This document shows positions 16,161 to 24,311 of a DNA stretch of 42,083 bases, piece by piece. The notes beneath the pieces are model-generated. The model was not told the origin of the DNA, made no database searches, and worked only from the letters and a program-made list of their open reading frames with translations. Both the position numbers and the translations under genes were made by a program. How positions within the stretch are numbered: position 1 is the first letter of the stretch; each line of letters opens with the position of its first letter. Origin of the DNA: a bacterium (GTDB lineage: Bacteria > UBP14 > UBA6098 > B30-G16); the NCBI GenBank assembly GCA_021159335.1, contig JAGGRZ010000047.1, positions 1-42,083 on the forward strand, given 5' to 3'.

Positions 16161-17582
16161 CTAATAAACCCACTCAACCCTCTCTCCTCTCACCACTCCC
16201 ACCACCTTTGGTTTTCTCTTTTCGCCGAAGTCGGAGTCAAGTATTATGCCCAACGCTTCCGAGCCTTCCCTGAGCGGCGGCTTCCTGCCCTCCCAGCGTG
16301 CTGGTGCATCCGAGAACATCTCCATAGCCTCACTAAATTCAAGCCTTTGCTCATCGTTGGGATGCGCTAATGCCGCGACAATGCCGCCAACAGGGTCAAT
16401 AGGCGTTATGTAGGAATCAGAGCCACCGATTAAATTTATCCCCAACTCCCTCGCGCGCCTGAACTGATTGGTTTGTCGCCATCTATCACCAAGTCGCTTT
16501 GCATACATTCCGTTGGGGCCACCCCAGCGTATCTCAAAAGTCGGCTGAACGGAAAGGGTTAGAGAAAGCCGTGCTATCCTTTCAAGCAATTCACCGTGGG
16601 CAAGCTCTGCGTGCTCTATGCGCCACCCATGCAATGGAGCACCGCCGGACACTTTTTCCGCTACTCGCAGATACTGCTCTATTGCTGCATCTCCTATGGC
16701 GTGCATCGCCACGCGAAGACTCTTCGCCCGTGCATCCATAAAAAATTGGTAAAGCCTGTCATCGGTAAAATAAAGTATACCCCTGTTTTCAGGAGCGTCC
16801 GTGTAAGGTTTACTTAACGCAGCAGTTCTCGAGCCAAAAGAACCATCAAGAAGAATACAGCCACCTATTTGCTTCAATCCAAGTTCGGCCACACTGGCTA
16901 CATCTGTCGTCTCAACGAATATGGTCAGCTTAATGGGGAGTGAGTCCTTGATGGTCATAAGAACTCTTGCCCAGCGAATGTTGGGAACCAGCGCATGAAC
17001 AAAGAGCGCTCCCGCCTTAACGGCGAAGTCGGAAACCCTTTTGGCTGCGTCTTTTAGGGTTTCCTCGTCAAGCAATGTGAAAAGATGTTCTATTACAAGT
17101 TCGTTGGATTTACCCAAGTAAATACCGTTTTCATTTCGGAGCCGTTCGGGGAGTAATTTCATCGCAGCACGCGATAGCGAACACGAATGACCATCCGCAC
17201 GGCGAATAACGACCGGTATATCGCCAAAAATGTCCGTTAGCTCATCTGCAGTGGGCATTGAGTCGATAGGGTCGTAATCGTAGCCCCATAATATCTTTCC
17301 GATAAGGTTGCTTGTAGGGTCTGTGTTGCGAAGTTTTTGGACGAGTTCCGCTTTGGTTCTCACATCGCCAAGATTCAGCGCGCCAAGGTAAAGCCCCGTC
17401 TGAAAAAAGTGAACATGGGAGTCCGTAAGGGCTGGTATTAAAACCTTCTCTCCGAGTTCGAGCACATCTGAGTTTTCGGGCAGTTCATGGCTGTCGTCGA
17501 GCTCAACAACCTTGTTCCCCTTTATAATTATCCGTCCGAAAGTCCGCTCGGGGAACCGTATTTTTCCTATTATGGTCAGCAT
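16161..17582 (-). CDS. Amidohydrolase 3 / YtcJ-like metal-dependent hydrolase
   Basis: A 473-residue cytoplasmic hydrolase of the amidohydrolase superfamily. The first 45 residues form the small beta-sandwich (IIIKGNKVVELDD). The metal-binding DSHVHF motif follows at about residues 57-62. Later come MHAIGDAAIEQYL and WRIEHAELAH, which carry the other histidine ligands, and GGSDSYITPIDP with the catalytic aspartate near the C-terminus. YtcJ-like enzymes act on N-substituted or amide compounds, but substrates are rarely known. No clear ribosome site precedes the ATG at 17582, and the gene start overlaps the end of the upstream PAP2 gene by 80 bases, suggesting coupled translation. Confidence 0.88.
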   Translation of the reverse strand: MLTIIGKIRFPERTFGRIIIKGNKVVELDDSHELPENSDVLELGEKVLIPALTDSHVHFFQTGLYLGALNLGDVRTKAELVQKLRNTDPTSNLIGKILWGYDYDPIDSMPTADELTDIFGDIPVVIRRADGHSCSLSRAAMKLLPERLRNENGIYLGKSNELVIEHLFTLLDEETLKDAAKRVSDFAVKAGALFVHALVPNIRWARVLMTIKDSLPIKLTIFVETTDVASVAELGLKQIGGCILLDGSFGSRTAALSKPYTDAPENRGILYFTDDRLYQFFMDARAKSLRVAMHAIGDAAIEQYLRVAEKVSGGAPLHGWRIEHAELAHGELLERIARLSLTLSVQPTFEIRWGGPNGMYAKRLGDRWRQTNQFRRARELGINLIGGSDSYITPIDPVGGIVAALAHPNDEQRLEFSEAMEMFSDAPARWEGRKPPLREGSEALGIILDSDFGEKRKPKVVGVVRGERVEWVY

Positions 17583-18117
17583 TTTTGGCGAAAATTTGTT
17601 TTATTACCCACGATGTTGCGTATCCTATCGCTGCGCCTATCGCGAACCCTCCAAGCACATCGCTTGGGTAGTGGACACCAAGGTAAATTCGCGAGAACCC
17701 CACGGCAATAGCGAGTGGCACTGTGAATCTTAGTGATTTTTTGTAGAATGTAAAAAGCGCCATTGCTATCGCTGCGCTGTTCGCAGCGTGGTTTGATGGG
17801 AACGAAAACCTTCCGCCGCAGCCCAGAACAAGCCTGACATCGAGGCTTAGGCATGGTCTTAGACGCCCTATGAGTGGCTTTAAAAACTTAGCAGCTGTTA
17901 AATCGGATATGGAGACGGCAATTATTATTGCTACTGCTGCAAGAATCCCCCGCTTACCGCCGAAAACGACGAGAAAAATCATGCCACTAAAAATTATCGG
18001 TATCCAAAGTTTCCTGTCGCTCATAAGAATCATGGTGAAGTCAAGGATTCGACACGCAAGATGGTGATTTATAAAGTTGAATGCTATAAGGTCGATTTTT
18101 GCTATCGCATCAAGCAT
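17503..18117 (-). CDS. PAP2-family membrane phosphatase
   Basis: A 204-residue integral membrane phosphatase with about five or six hydrophobic segments. The three family motifs are intact: KPLIGRLRP, PSNHA (usually PSGH) and SRIYLGVHYPSDVLGG. Such enzymes dephosphorylate undecaprenyl diphosphate, phosphatidylglycerophosphate or phosphatidic acid on the outer face of the inner membrane; the substrate here cannot be told. After the last membrane segment there is a polar tail of about 25 residues encoded by the region that overlaps the amidohydrolase gene in another frame. AGGGA lies 11 bases before the ATG. Confidence 0.9.
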   Translation of the reverse strand: MLDAIAKIDLIAFNFINHHLACRILDFTMILMSDRKLWIPIIFSGMIFLVVFGGKRGILAAVAIIIAVSISDLTAAKFLKPLIGRLRPCLSLDVRLVLGCGGRFSFPSNHAANSAAIAMALFTFYKKSLRFTVPLAIAVGFSRIYLGVHYPSDVLGGFAIGAAIGYATSWVIKQIFAKNADHNRKNTVPRADFRTDNYKGEQGC

Positions 18118-18133
18118 CGAAAATAATCCCTAT

Positions 18134-18166
18134 TTTTGGAATACAATCCTAAAATGATTGCCAAAA
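18134..18166. repeat. Nested inverted repeat between divergent genes
   Basis: TTTTGG (18134-18139) pairs with CCAAAA (18161-18166), and inside it CAATC (18144-18148) pairs with GATTG (18156-18160). The left arm has four extra bases, so symmetry is imperfect. It lies between the PAP2 gene and the radical SAM gene and could be an operator or a hairpin. Confidence 0.3.
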
Positions 18167-18186
18167 CACCTGCGCGCAAATTTTAT

Positions 18187-18214
18187 TTGTTAGCTTTTAA
18201 GTGATGAATATTAT
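18187..18214 (+). promoter_or_regulatory. Candidate promoter of the radical SAM-glycosyltransferase-MFS operon
   Basis: TTGTTA (18187-18192), a 16-base spacer and TATTAT (18209-18214) lie about 40 bases before the ATG at 18257. Both hexamers are near the sigma-70 consensus. Confidence 0.45.
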
Positions 18215-18256
18215 AGCTTAATAGGAATTGGAGAAAGTCAATAAAGCGAGCTTTTT

Positions 18257-19231
18257 ATGGACGGGCTTATCGCTATAACCTACAGATGCAACGCAAGATG
18301 CAAAATGTGCCACATCTGGCAGCACCCGTCAAAACCATCTGAGGAGATAACGCCTAAGGATTTAGAGAAAATCCCTGATGGGCTGAGATTTGTTAATATA
18401 ACGGGTGGGGAACCTTTTGTCCGCGACGATGTTGGCGATTTTATTGAGGTCCTCAGAAAAAAAGCCGGGCGAATAGTGATAAGCACCAACGGTTTCTTCA
18501 CCGATAAAATTCTGGACATCGCGAAAAAATACCCCGATGTCGGCATAAGAGTAAGCCTTGAGGGTTTCAGCAAGGTTAACGATTATCTTCGCGGCATGGA
18601 CGGCGGTTTTGAGCGCGGTCTTAAAACACTCGTAGAACTTCACGCGATGGGGCACAAGGACATAGGTTTCGGCATTACGCTTTCAGATGATAACATAGAG
18701 GACTTGCTGCCGCTCTTTCACCTTTCCGAGGCTATGGGAATGGAGTTCGCCACCGCTGCTGTCCATAATTCATACTATTTCCACAAGGAGGATAACAAAA
18801 TTTCGCGCCAAAACGAGATGATAAAAGCGCTTGAACAGCTGGTTAACGAGCTTCTCGCCACATCCCGTCCAAAAAATTGGTTCAGGGCATATTTCAATCA
18901 TGGACTCATAAATTATGTTCGTGGCGGAAAAAGGTTACTGCCATGTATGGCTGGAACGGTTCTTTTCTTTATAGACCCTTACGGCGAGGTTCATCCGTGC
19001 AATGCAATGAATGTGAGCTTTGGCAACATTAAGGATAAAAGCTGGGATGAGCTTTGGCACGGTGAGCATGCGGAAAAAATCCGCAAAATGGTGGCGCAAT
19101 GCCAGAAAAACTGCTGGATGATAGGTAGCGTTGCACCGATGATAAAAAGAAACCTTATTAGGGTTGGCATGTGGGTCGCTGCCAGAAAACTTGGCTCGAT
19201 TTTTGGCGTTCGCTACAATGCATCCAAATGA
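18257..19231 (+). CDS. Radical SAM protein with SPASM-like C-terminal cysteines
   Basis: A 324-residue iron-sulfur enzyme. CNARCKMC at residues 11-18 has the CxxxCxxC pattern that binds the SAM-cleaving cluster, followed by NITGGEPF for SAM binding and ISTNG in the barrel. The C-terminal part has LPCMAG, a GEVHPCNAM block and CQKNC, suggestive of an auxiliary-cluster domain of SPASM or related type. Family members act on peptides, lipids or sugars, so the substrate is open. Its stop overlaps the ATG of the following glycosyltransferase (ATGA), and an MFS permease follows, so the three gene products may work together on a cell-surface or exported compound. Confidence 0.87.
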   Translation: MDGLIAITYRCNARCKMCHIWQHPSKPSEEITPKDLEKIPDGLRFVNITGGEPFVRDDVGDFIEVLRKKAGRIVISTNGFFTDKILDIAKKYPDVGIRVSLEGFSKVNDYLRGMDGGFERGLKTLVELHAMGHKDIGFGITLSDDNIEDLLPLFHLSEAMGMEFATAAVHNSYYFHKEDNKISRQNEMIKALEQLVNELLATSRPKNWFRAYFNHGLINYVRGGKRLLPCMAGTVLFFIDPYGEVHPCNAMNVSFGNIKDKSWDELWHGEHAEKIRKMVAQCQKNCWMIGSVAPMIKRNLIRVGMWVAARKLGSIFGVRYNASK

Positions 19232-20469
19232 ATGTATTAATCGTAAACACTTTATACTATCCTCAAGGGGGTGCACCGCAATATGGCTTAATGCTTGCAA
19301 AGTTGCTTTCAGGGGCTGGACACAATCCGATACCGTTCGCAATGAAGACCCCTCACGATTTGCCGACTCCCTATTCGAAATATTTCGTAAGCTTTATCGA
19401 CTTCAAAGAAGAGCTTAGAAAACGCTCGCCCAAAAGTTTTTTTAAAGTTCTTTCGCGGATATTCCACTTTTCCGAAGCAGCAGAAAAAATCGACGCCTTA
19501 CTCGCAGATGTCCAAGTGGACATCGTTCACCTTAACAACTTCCTGCATCACATTTCGCTTTCGATTATCGAGCCTATAAAAAAACGCAGAATCCCCATAG
19601 TCTGGTCTCTTCACGACCACATACTGGTTTGTCCCAATACTAATCTTTACAACGATAAGCTGGGCGAACCTTGCGACCTTTGCAGGAATTTTATTAAACG
19701 GTTGGTGCTTCCGCCTGTCAAACGATGCAAAAAGGGTTCCTTTGGCGCAAGCCTCATGGCATCACTTGAAGCATTATACATTGCAACCAAAAAACCCGCC
19801 TTAATACCGAAATTTTTTATTGCGCCAAGCAATTTTCTTGTTAGAAAGCACGCGGAAATGGGCTTTGATACTACCCGATTCGTAGTAGTACCCAATCCAG
19901 TTGACACAAAGTTCTTCACGCCTCACCCCGAGCCAGGAAATTATGCTCTTTATTTCGGAAGGCTTTCCGCTGAAAAGGGTCTTGAGCACATGATAAAGGC
20001 ATTCGCGATGCTTGGGAAGTATGAACTTGTTATCGCTGGTGATGGTCCCATGCGTGCTGAGCTCGAAAAGCTGGCGGAGACTTTGGCTGCCCCCGTAAGG
20101 TTTGTAGGAAGGCTTGTTGGCGAAAAACTTAGAGAACTCATATATCGTTCACGGATGGTAATTTTACCCTCAGTCTGTTTCGAAAATGCACCTCTTATGG
20201 TTCTCGAAGGCATGGCGAGCGCAAAACCCATTCTTGCAAGCAACATTGGCGGAATTCCCGAGTTGGTTACCGACGATGTAGGCATCCTTTTTGAACCCGG
20301 CAGAGCAGAGGGCATAGCAGATGCGGTAGCAAAATTGTGGAACGATGAGAGGAAGCTGATTACTATGGGTAATAATGCCCGCAGACGAGTTGAAGAGAAT
20401 CATTCCCCGGAGGTTCATCTCGTAAAAATTCTTGAGCTTTACAGGATGGCGGCAGGTGGGAATGGCTGA
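19228..20469 (+). CDS. Glycosyltransferase family 4
   Basis: A 413-residue GT-B fold enzyme. It starts MNVLIVNTLYYPQGGAPQYG, the normal N-terminal Rossmann strand with the glycine-rich acceptor loop; this fixes ATG 19228, which overlaps the upstream stop, over a longer frame beginning at 19171. The C-terminal domain has PNPVDTKFF, YFGRLSAEKGLEHMI, VIAGDGPM and the donor-binding FENAPLMVLEGMASAKPI, a variant of the E(x7)E motif. The central part contains a cysteine cluster (CPNTN, CDLC and a later CKKG), typical of a subgroup of surface-polysaccharide transferases. The sugar donor is unknown. The gene overlaps the MFS gene by eight bases. Confidence 0.92.
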   Translation: MNVLIVNTLYYPQGGAPQYGLMLAKLLSGAGHNPIPFAMKTPHDLPTPYSKYFVSFIDFKEELRKRSPKSFFKVLSRIFHFSEAAEKIDALLADVQVDIVHLNNFLHHISLSIIEPIKKRRIPIVWSLHDHILVCPNTNLYNDKLGEPCDLCRNFIKRLVLPPVKRCKKGSFGASLMASLEALYIATKKPALIPKFFIAPSNFLVRKHAEMGFDTTRFVVVPNPVDTKFFTPHPEPGNYALYFGRLSAEKGLEHMIKAFAMLGKYELVIAGDGPMRAELEKLAETLAAPVRFVGRLVGEKLRELIYRSRMVILPSVCFENAPLMVLEGMASAKPILASNIGGIPELVTDDVGILFEPGRAEGIADAVAKLWNDERKLITMGNNARRRVEENHSPEVHLVKILELYRMAAGGNG

Positions 20470-21736
20470 GCAAAAGCGAAAATTTCGTGAGTTTATATGG
20501 GCTACATATGACTTTGCCGACACCATTTTTTCTATGAATGTGGTGTCTCTTTATTTCCCGCTTCTTGTCGTAAGCGACTTCGGTGCTCCTGATATGTATG
20601 TTAGTGTGGCAAATTCTATCTCACAGCTTTTGGTAGTGTTTTTGGCGCCTATTTTCGGTTTGCTTTCGGACAGGGTAGGAAAAAGAATGGGATTTTTCTG
20701 GTCTTTTGCGCTTGGGACAGCCTTGGGAACGATAGCTATTCGCCTCGGTGCCTCAATGGGAACTTTGGGATTCGTTTTAGTATCGTTCGTAGTGGCGAAT
20801 GTTTCCTATCAACTATCGCTAACTTTTTATAATTCACTGCTTCCCCGGGTTGCGAAACCTGAGCGCTGGGGTGTCGTAAGCGGTCTCGGAACTGCACTCG
20901 GATATGTGGGTTCCATAGCTGGGATGGCTATTGTTATGCCGTTCAACACCGGAAGCCTGTTCGGGCTCAGAGTTCCCATTCCAGCCGGAGGAAGAATTGC
21001 TACTTTTATTCCTACTGCTCTACTTTTCTTTGCTTTTGCGTTGCCAACGCTGATTTATTTCTGGCTCGACGAGCGAAAGAGAAAGTATCCTGCGGAAAAA
21101 TCGCAGGTCCAAGGTCTTAAAGCAATTTTTGAAACACTTTCTGATTCGAAAAAATACCCCGGTATCCGAAGATTTCTTCTGGCAAGGCTTTTCTATCAGG
21201 AGGCCGTTGAGACTACGATAATTTTTATGGGCGTTTTCGCGGAGAAAGCTATGGGTATGGACGATGCTTCCAAAATAGCTTTTTTCATTATCGCCACTAC
21301 GGCAGCTATAATTGGTTCATTTTTGTGGGGCCGCATTACTGACAGCATAGGAGCACATCGCGCGCTTATCTATGACCTTATAGGCTGGGTGATTGGTCTT
21401 TTAGCTATTGCTTTTTTCCCACATCGGGTGGTTTTCTGGGCAGTAGGAGCTTGGTTAGGTGTCATGCTTGGCGGCGTCTGGACCACATCGAGACCATACT
21501 TGCTTCGACTCGCTCCAAAGGATGCTGTCGGAAGATTTTTCGGCTTATATTCGATGACTGGCAAAGCAGCAGCAGTCGTGGGACCAATAGTTTGGGGAGC
21601 AACCACTTTGCTTTTCGCTCCGTTAGGACAGAGAATAGCATATCAAGCTGCAGTAGCAATGATGGCGGTGTTGGTCACCGTGGGAATGTTAATAATCTTG
21701 AAGAATAAAGATATTGAAATGTTAATTAAATCCTAA
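20462..21736 (+). CDS. MFS permease, UMF1/Atg22-like
   Basis: A 424-residue transporter with about 12 transmembrane segments. The N-terminal FIWATYDFADTIFSMNVVS followed by FGLLSDRVGKRMGFFW is characteristic of the UMF1 branch of the major facilitator superfamily, related to yeast Atg22. Substrates of bacterial members are mostly unknown, with amino acid or sugar efflux suggested. The start at ATG 20462 (MAEQKRKFREF) is preferred over an upstream in-frame start at 20432 because it is preceded by a purine-rich GCAGGTGGG. Third gene of the operon with the radical SAM protein and the glycosyltransferase. Confidence 0.9.
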   Translation: MAEQKRKFREFIWATYDFADTIFSMNVVSLYFPLLVVSDFGAPDMYVSVANSISQLLVVFLAPIFGLLSDRVGKRMGFFWSFALGTALGTIAIRLGASMGTLGFVLVSFVVANVSYQLSLTFYNSLLPRVAKPERWGVVSGLGTALGYVGSIAGMAIVMPFNTGSLFGLRVPIPAGGRIATFIPTALLFFAFALPTLIYFWLDERKRKYPAEKSQVQGLKAIFETLSDSKKYPGIRRFLLARLFYQEAVETTIIFMGVFAEKAMGMDDASKIAFFIIATTAAIIGSFLWGRITDSIGAHRALIYDLIGWVIGLLAIAFFPHRVVFWAVGAWLGVMLGGVWTTSRPYLLRLAPKDAVGRFFGLYSMTGKAAAVVGPIVWGATTLLFAPLGQRIAYQAAVAMMAVLVTVGMLIILKNKDIEMLIKS

Positions 21737-21755
21737 TTTAAGAAAGGAGGAAATA

Positions 21756-21986
21756 TTGAAGGATGATTTTGGTAGACTCTATTCAAAAAGAATTATAGCT
21801 GGAAGCAGAACCTATTTCTTTGATGTTAAAGAGACTGGAGATGGTGTAAAATACTTGACAATTACGGAGTCACGGAAAATCGACGACGGCGAGTTTAGAC
21901 GGGAAAGAATATTTATTTTCGAAGAATACATCGATCTATTCATTCAGGGACTCATGAATGCGGTTGACTTCGCAAAAAAACAATAA
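21756..21986 (+). CDS. PUR-alpha-like nucleic-acid-binding protein (DUF3276 family)
   Basis: A 76-residue protein matching the single PUR repeat of DUF3276 proteins: LYSKRIIAGSRTYFFDVKE, then YLTITESRK and a terminal helix with a preceding IFIFEEYIDLF. Bacterial homologues dimerise and bind single-stranded DNA or RNA. The start is TTG at 21756: AAAGGAGG lies five bases upstream and there is no in-frame ATG, a strong case for a non-ATG start. It follows the MFS gene by 19 bases and may be co-transcribed, but a functional link is not evident. Confidence 0.88.
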   Translation: MKDDFGRLYSKRIIAGSRTYFFDVKETGDGVKYLTITESRKIDDGEFRRERIFIFEEYIDLFIQGLMNAVDFAKKQ

Positions 21987-22033
21987 TGGTTATTTTCAGA
22001 GCGATATTGACGTTATATTCATGTCCTAATTAA

Positions 22034-23290
22034 TTACAGCAACTCTCTTGGGTCCACTATTTCACCTGCTACTGCAGCTGCGGCGGCCGTGTACGGGCTT
22101 GCAAGATATATGAAGGCGTTCGGATTGCCCATCCTGCCTTTAAAGTTGCGATTGGCGGTTGATATACATATCTCACCATCAGCGAGGACGCCCTCGTGCG
22201 CGCCGAGACAAGGTCCGCAACCGGGATTCATCAAAATAACGCCGGCATCGATAAGCTTTTTTGCCGTTCCATCAGCTATAATTTCCGAAAGGACTTTGCT
22301 GCTCGCCGGGAATGCGAGCATTCTAACACCGTTAGCGACACGCCTGCCCGCAATTATCGAGGCTGCCATGTGAAAATCCTCGACTCTCCCGTTGGTGCAC
22401 GAACCGAAAAACACCTGATTAACTTTCGTGCCAACCACATCGGCAACGGGAGCAACATTATCGACAGTGTGAGGCATTGCGACCATCGGTTCTAATTCAT
22501 CGAGATTGTAGTTTAAAACTTCAACATACTGCGCGTCCGGGTCGGGAAGAATGTGTTCGTACTTAATTTGCGTTTTATCGCTGAGAAACTCGTCGACTTT
22601 GTCGTCAGGATGAACTATACCGAACTTCGCGCCCATTTCTACGGACATATTAGCGAGCACCATTCTGCTTGCTACGGACATATTCCTGATGCCCTCACCT
22701 GCGAACTCTACGGAACGATAAAGAGCACCATCAGCGCCGATGTCGCCTATGATTTTTAAGATGAGGTCTTTCGATGTCGTGCCAAAAGGAAAGTCGCCAT
22801 AAATTTTTATAAGCATGCTTTCCGGTACTCGAAGCCACATTTTACCCGTTGCCCATATCGCGGCGACCTCGCTTCGTCCGATTCCTGCGCTGGCAGCGCC
22901 CAAAGCTCCATAGGTGGTAGTGTGAGAGTCGGCGCCAAGAATCAATGCTCCGGGATAGGCGAACCCCTCCTCAACGAGCACTTGATGGCATATCCCTCGT
23001 CCCACATCGTAAAAGTGTTTTATCCCGTTTTTCTGGGCGAATTCTCTTATTAGTTTGTGGTTGTTTGCGTAGGCAGCGGTTGATGGTGGCACCGTATGAT
23101 CGAGAATTATAACTGGTTGTTCAGGATCGAGAACACGCTCTATAGGAAGTTGAGCGAATTTTTTCGATATAGCGGCGGTATTGTCGTGGGAAAGCACATG
23201 GTCCGGTCGAACTTCCACTATTTCGCCCACTTCAACGCTTCCCCTGCCGCTTTTTTTGGCCAGAATTTTTTGAGCTATTGTCTGTCCCAT
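22034..23290 (-). CDS. leuC: 3-isopropylmalate dehydratase/homoaconitase large subunit family (LeuC/HacA)
   Basis: A 418-residue [4Fe-4S] hydro-lyase subunit of the aconitase superfamily. It has the substrate-loop GADSHTTTYGALGA, the first cluster cysteine in FFGSCTNGR and the CxxC pair in MNPGCGPCLG. The length and the QTIAQKILAKKSG start fit the short archaeal-type two-subunit enzymes, so isopropylmalate, homoaconitate or dimethylmalate are all possible substrates and the symbol is tentative. The small subunit (LeuD-type) is absent from the window. AAAGGAG precedes the ATG, and the gene starts one base after fabD ends, so they share an mRNA. Confidence 0.9.
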   Translation of the reverse strand: MGQTIAQKILAKKSGRGSVEVGEIVEVRPDHVLSHDNTAAISKKFAQLPIERVLDPEQPVIILDHTVPPSTAAYANNHKLIREFAQKNGIKHFYDVGRGICHQVLVEEGFAYPGALILGADSHTTTYGALGAASAGIGRSEVAAIWATGKMWLRVPESMLIKIYGDFPFGTTSKDLILKIIGDIGADGALYRSVEFAGEGIRNMSVASRMVLANMSVEMGAKFGIVHPDDKVDEFLSDKTQIKYEHILPDPDAQYVEVLNYNLDELEPMVAMPHTVDNVAPVADVVGTKVNQVFFGSCTNGRVEDFHMAASIIAGRRVANGVRMLAFPASSKVLSEIIADGTAKKLIDAGVILMNPGCGPCLGAHEGVLADGEICISTANRNFKGRMGNPNAFIYLASPYTAAAAAVAGEIVDPRELL

Positions 23291-23291
23291 A

Positions 23292-24182
23292 CTACTCCTT
23301 TCTTAGTATTTCTTCGTAGCCGACTGTTTCTACATCTTTTGCTATCCGTTTTATTAGCCCACGCAAAACTTTACCCGGTCCTATTTCAACGAACCTGTTG
23401 TCTCCGTCACGAACCATGCTTTCTACTATGTCAATCCAGCGAACGGGATGAGTAAGCTGAAGGACGAGGTTTTTCCTTATTTCTTCGGGATTTTCAACTC
23501 TATCACCGGTGACATTAGCGTAAAATCTGACCTTCGGCGGAGAAAAGTCTATTTTGGAAAGCACTTTCTCCATTTCTTTTTGAGCTTCCTCCATAAGTGG
23601 CGAATGGAAAGCACCCGATACAGCGAGTCTAACCACTTTTTTCGCACCTCGTTCGGAAAGCATTTTCTCGGCTTTGTCAAGGATTTCGATTTCACCGCTT
23701 ATAATGAACTGCCCGGGCGCGTTGTAGTTTGCTACTTCGATTATCCCCTCACTCTTTAGCGAGCTAACCACCTCTTTGACATCCTCGAGTGCAACCCCAA
23801 GCGGAGCCAGCATTCCACCTTTCTTTGCCTGCGACATAAGCCTTCCGCGCTCTACGACGGCGTGCAAACCATCCTCAAAGGTCAATACGCCAGCAGCCAC
23901 AAGCGCCGAGTATTCTCCGAGCGAGTGCCCAGCAACAGAGTCGTAGCTTTCGTCAACGACATTAAGAACCGCATACGAATGAACGAAAATGCAGGGCTGA
24001 GTGTATTGCGTCTGGGAAAGCGTCTGTTTATCAGCTTCGAAAGATAGCTCGCTTATTTTAAGTCCCGAAAGGCTATCTGCTCTTTTGTAAATCTCGCGAA
24101 CGATGTCAAACTTGTCGTATAAATCCTTGCCCATCCCGGGATATTGTGAACCCTGCCCCGGAAAAACGAATGCTGTGCTCAT
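23292..24182 (-). CDS. fabD: Malonyl-CoA:ACP transacylase
   Basis: Loads malonyl groups from CoA onto acyl carrier protein for fatty-acid synthesis. The 296-residue protein has VFPGQGSQYPGMG at the N-terminus, the nucleophile elbow GHSLGEYSALVAAG with Ser87, the conserved QTQYTQP stretch and the catalytic-histidine block VSGAFHSPLM. Length and order of motifs are normal. A strong ribosome site AAAGGAG precedes the ATG. It is not flanked by other fab genes; instead a LeuC-type dehydratase gene follows immediately. Confidence 0.96.
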   Translation of the reverse strand: MSTAFVFPGQGSQYPGMGKDLYDKFDIVREIYKRADSLSGLKISELSFEADKQTLSQTQYTQPCIFVHSYAVLNVVDESYDSVAGHSLGEYSALVAAGVLTFEDGLHAVVERGRLMSQAKKGGMLAPLGVALEDVKEVVSSLKSEGIIEVANYNAPGQFIISGEIEILDKAEKMLSERGAKKVVRLAVSGAFHSPLMEEAQKEMEKVLSKIDFSPPKVRFYANVTGDRVENPEEIRKNLVLQLTHPVRWIDIVESMVRDGDNRFVEIGPGKVLRGLIKRIAKDVETVGYEEILRKE

Positions 24183-24277
24183 TCGATGCTCCTTTCTTTA
24201 TCGGATAAAATTCCTCTATATTTATTGCGCATCGGAACCAAAATATCAATAAAAATTGAATTTGCGAAAGGATAACT

Positions 24278-24304
24278 TGATTAATAACACTTTTGCGATA
24301 AATT
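24278..24304 (+). promoter_or_regulatory. Candidate leaderless promoter of the SagB-type nitroreductase gene
   Basis: TTGATT, a 16-base spacer and TAAATT end seven bases before the ATG at 24312. No Shine-Dalgarno sequence is present, so translation would begin at the mRNA 5' end. Confidence 0.4.
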
Positions 24305-24311
24305 TATATTA

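Noticed and set aside
18257-19231. Radical SAM gene considered as a peptide-modifying RiPP enzyme.
   Set aside because: No short precursor ORF was seen upstream or downstream, and the next genes are a glycosyltransferase and a permease.
22089-22495. Overlapping long frames on the plus strand inside the LeuC-type gene.
   Set aside because: They are antisense to a gene with clear Fe-S motifs, have no ribosome site and show unnatural composition.
24292-24306. Shared GC(A/G)ATAAAT(A/T)TA string upstream of dnaB, fabD and the nitroreductase gene, considered as a regulator motif.
   Set aside because: The position relative to the start codon differs in each case, and A/T-rich matches of this length are expected near promoters; no symmetry was found.
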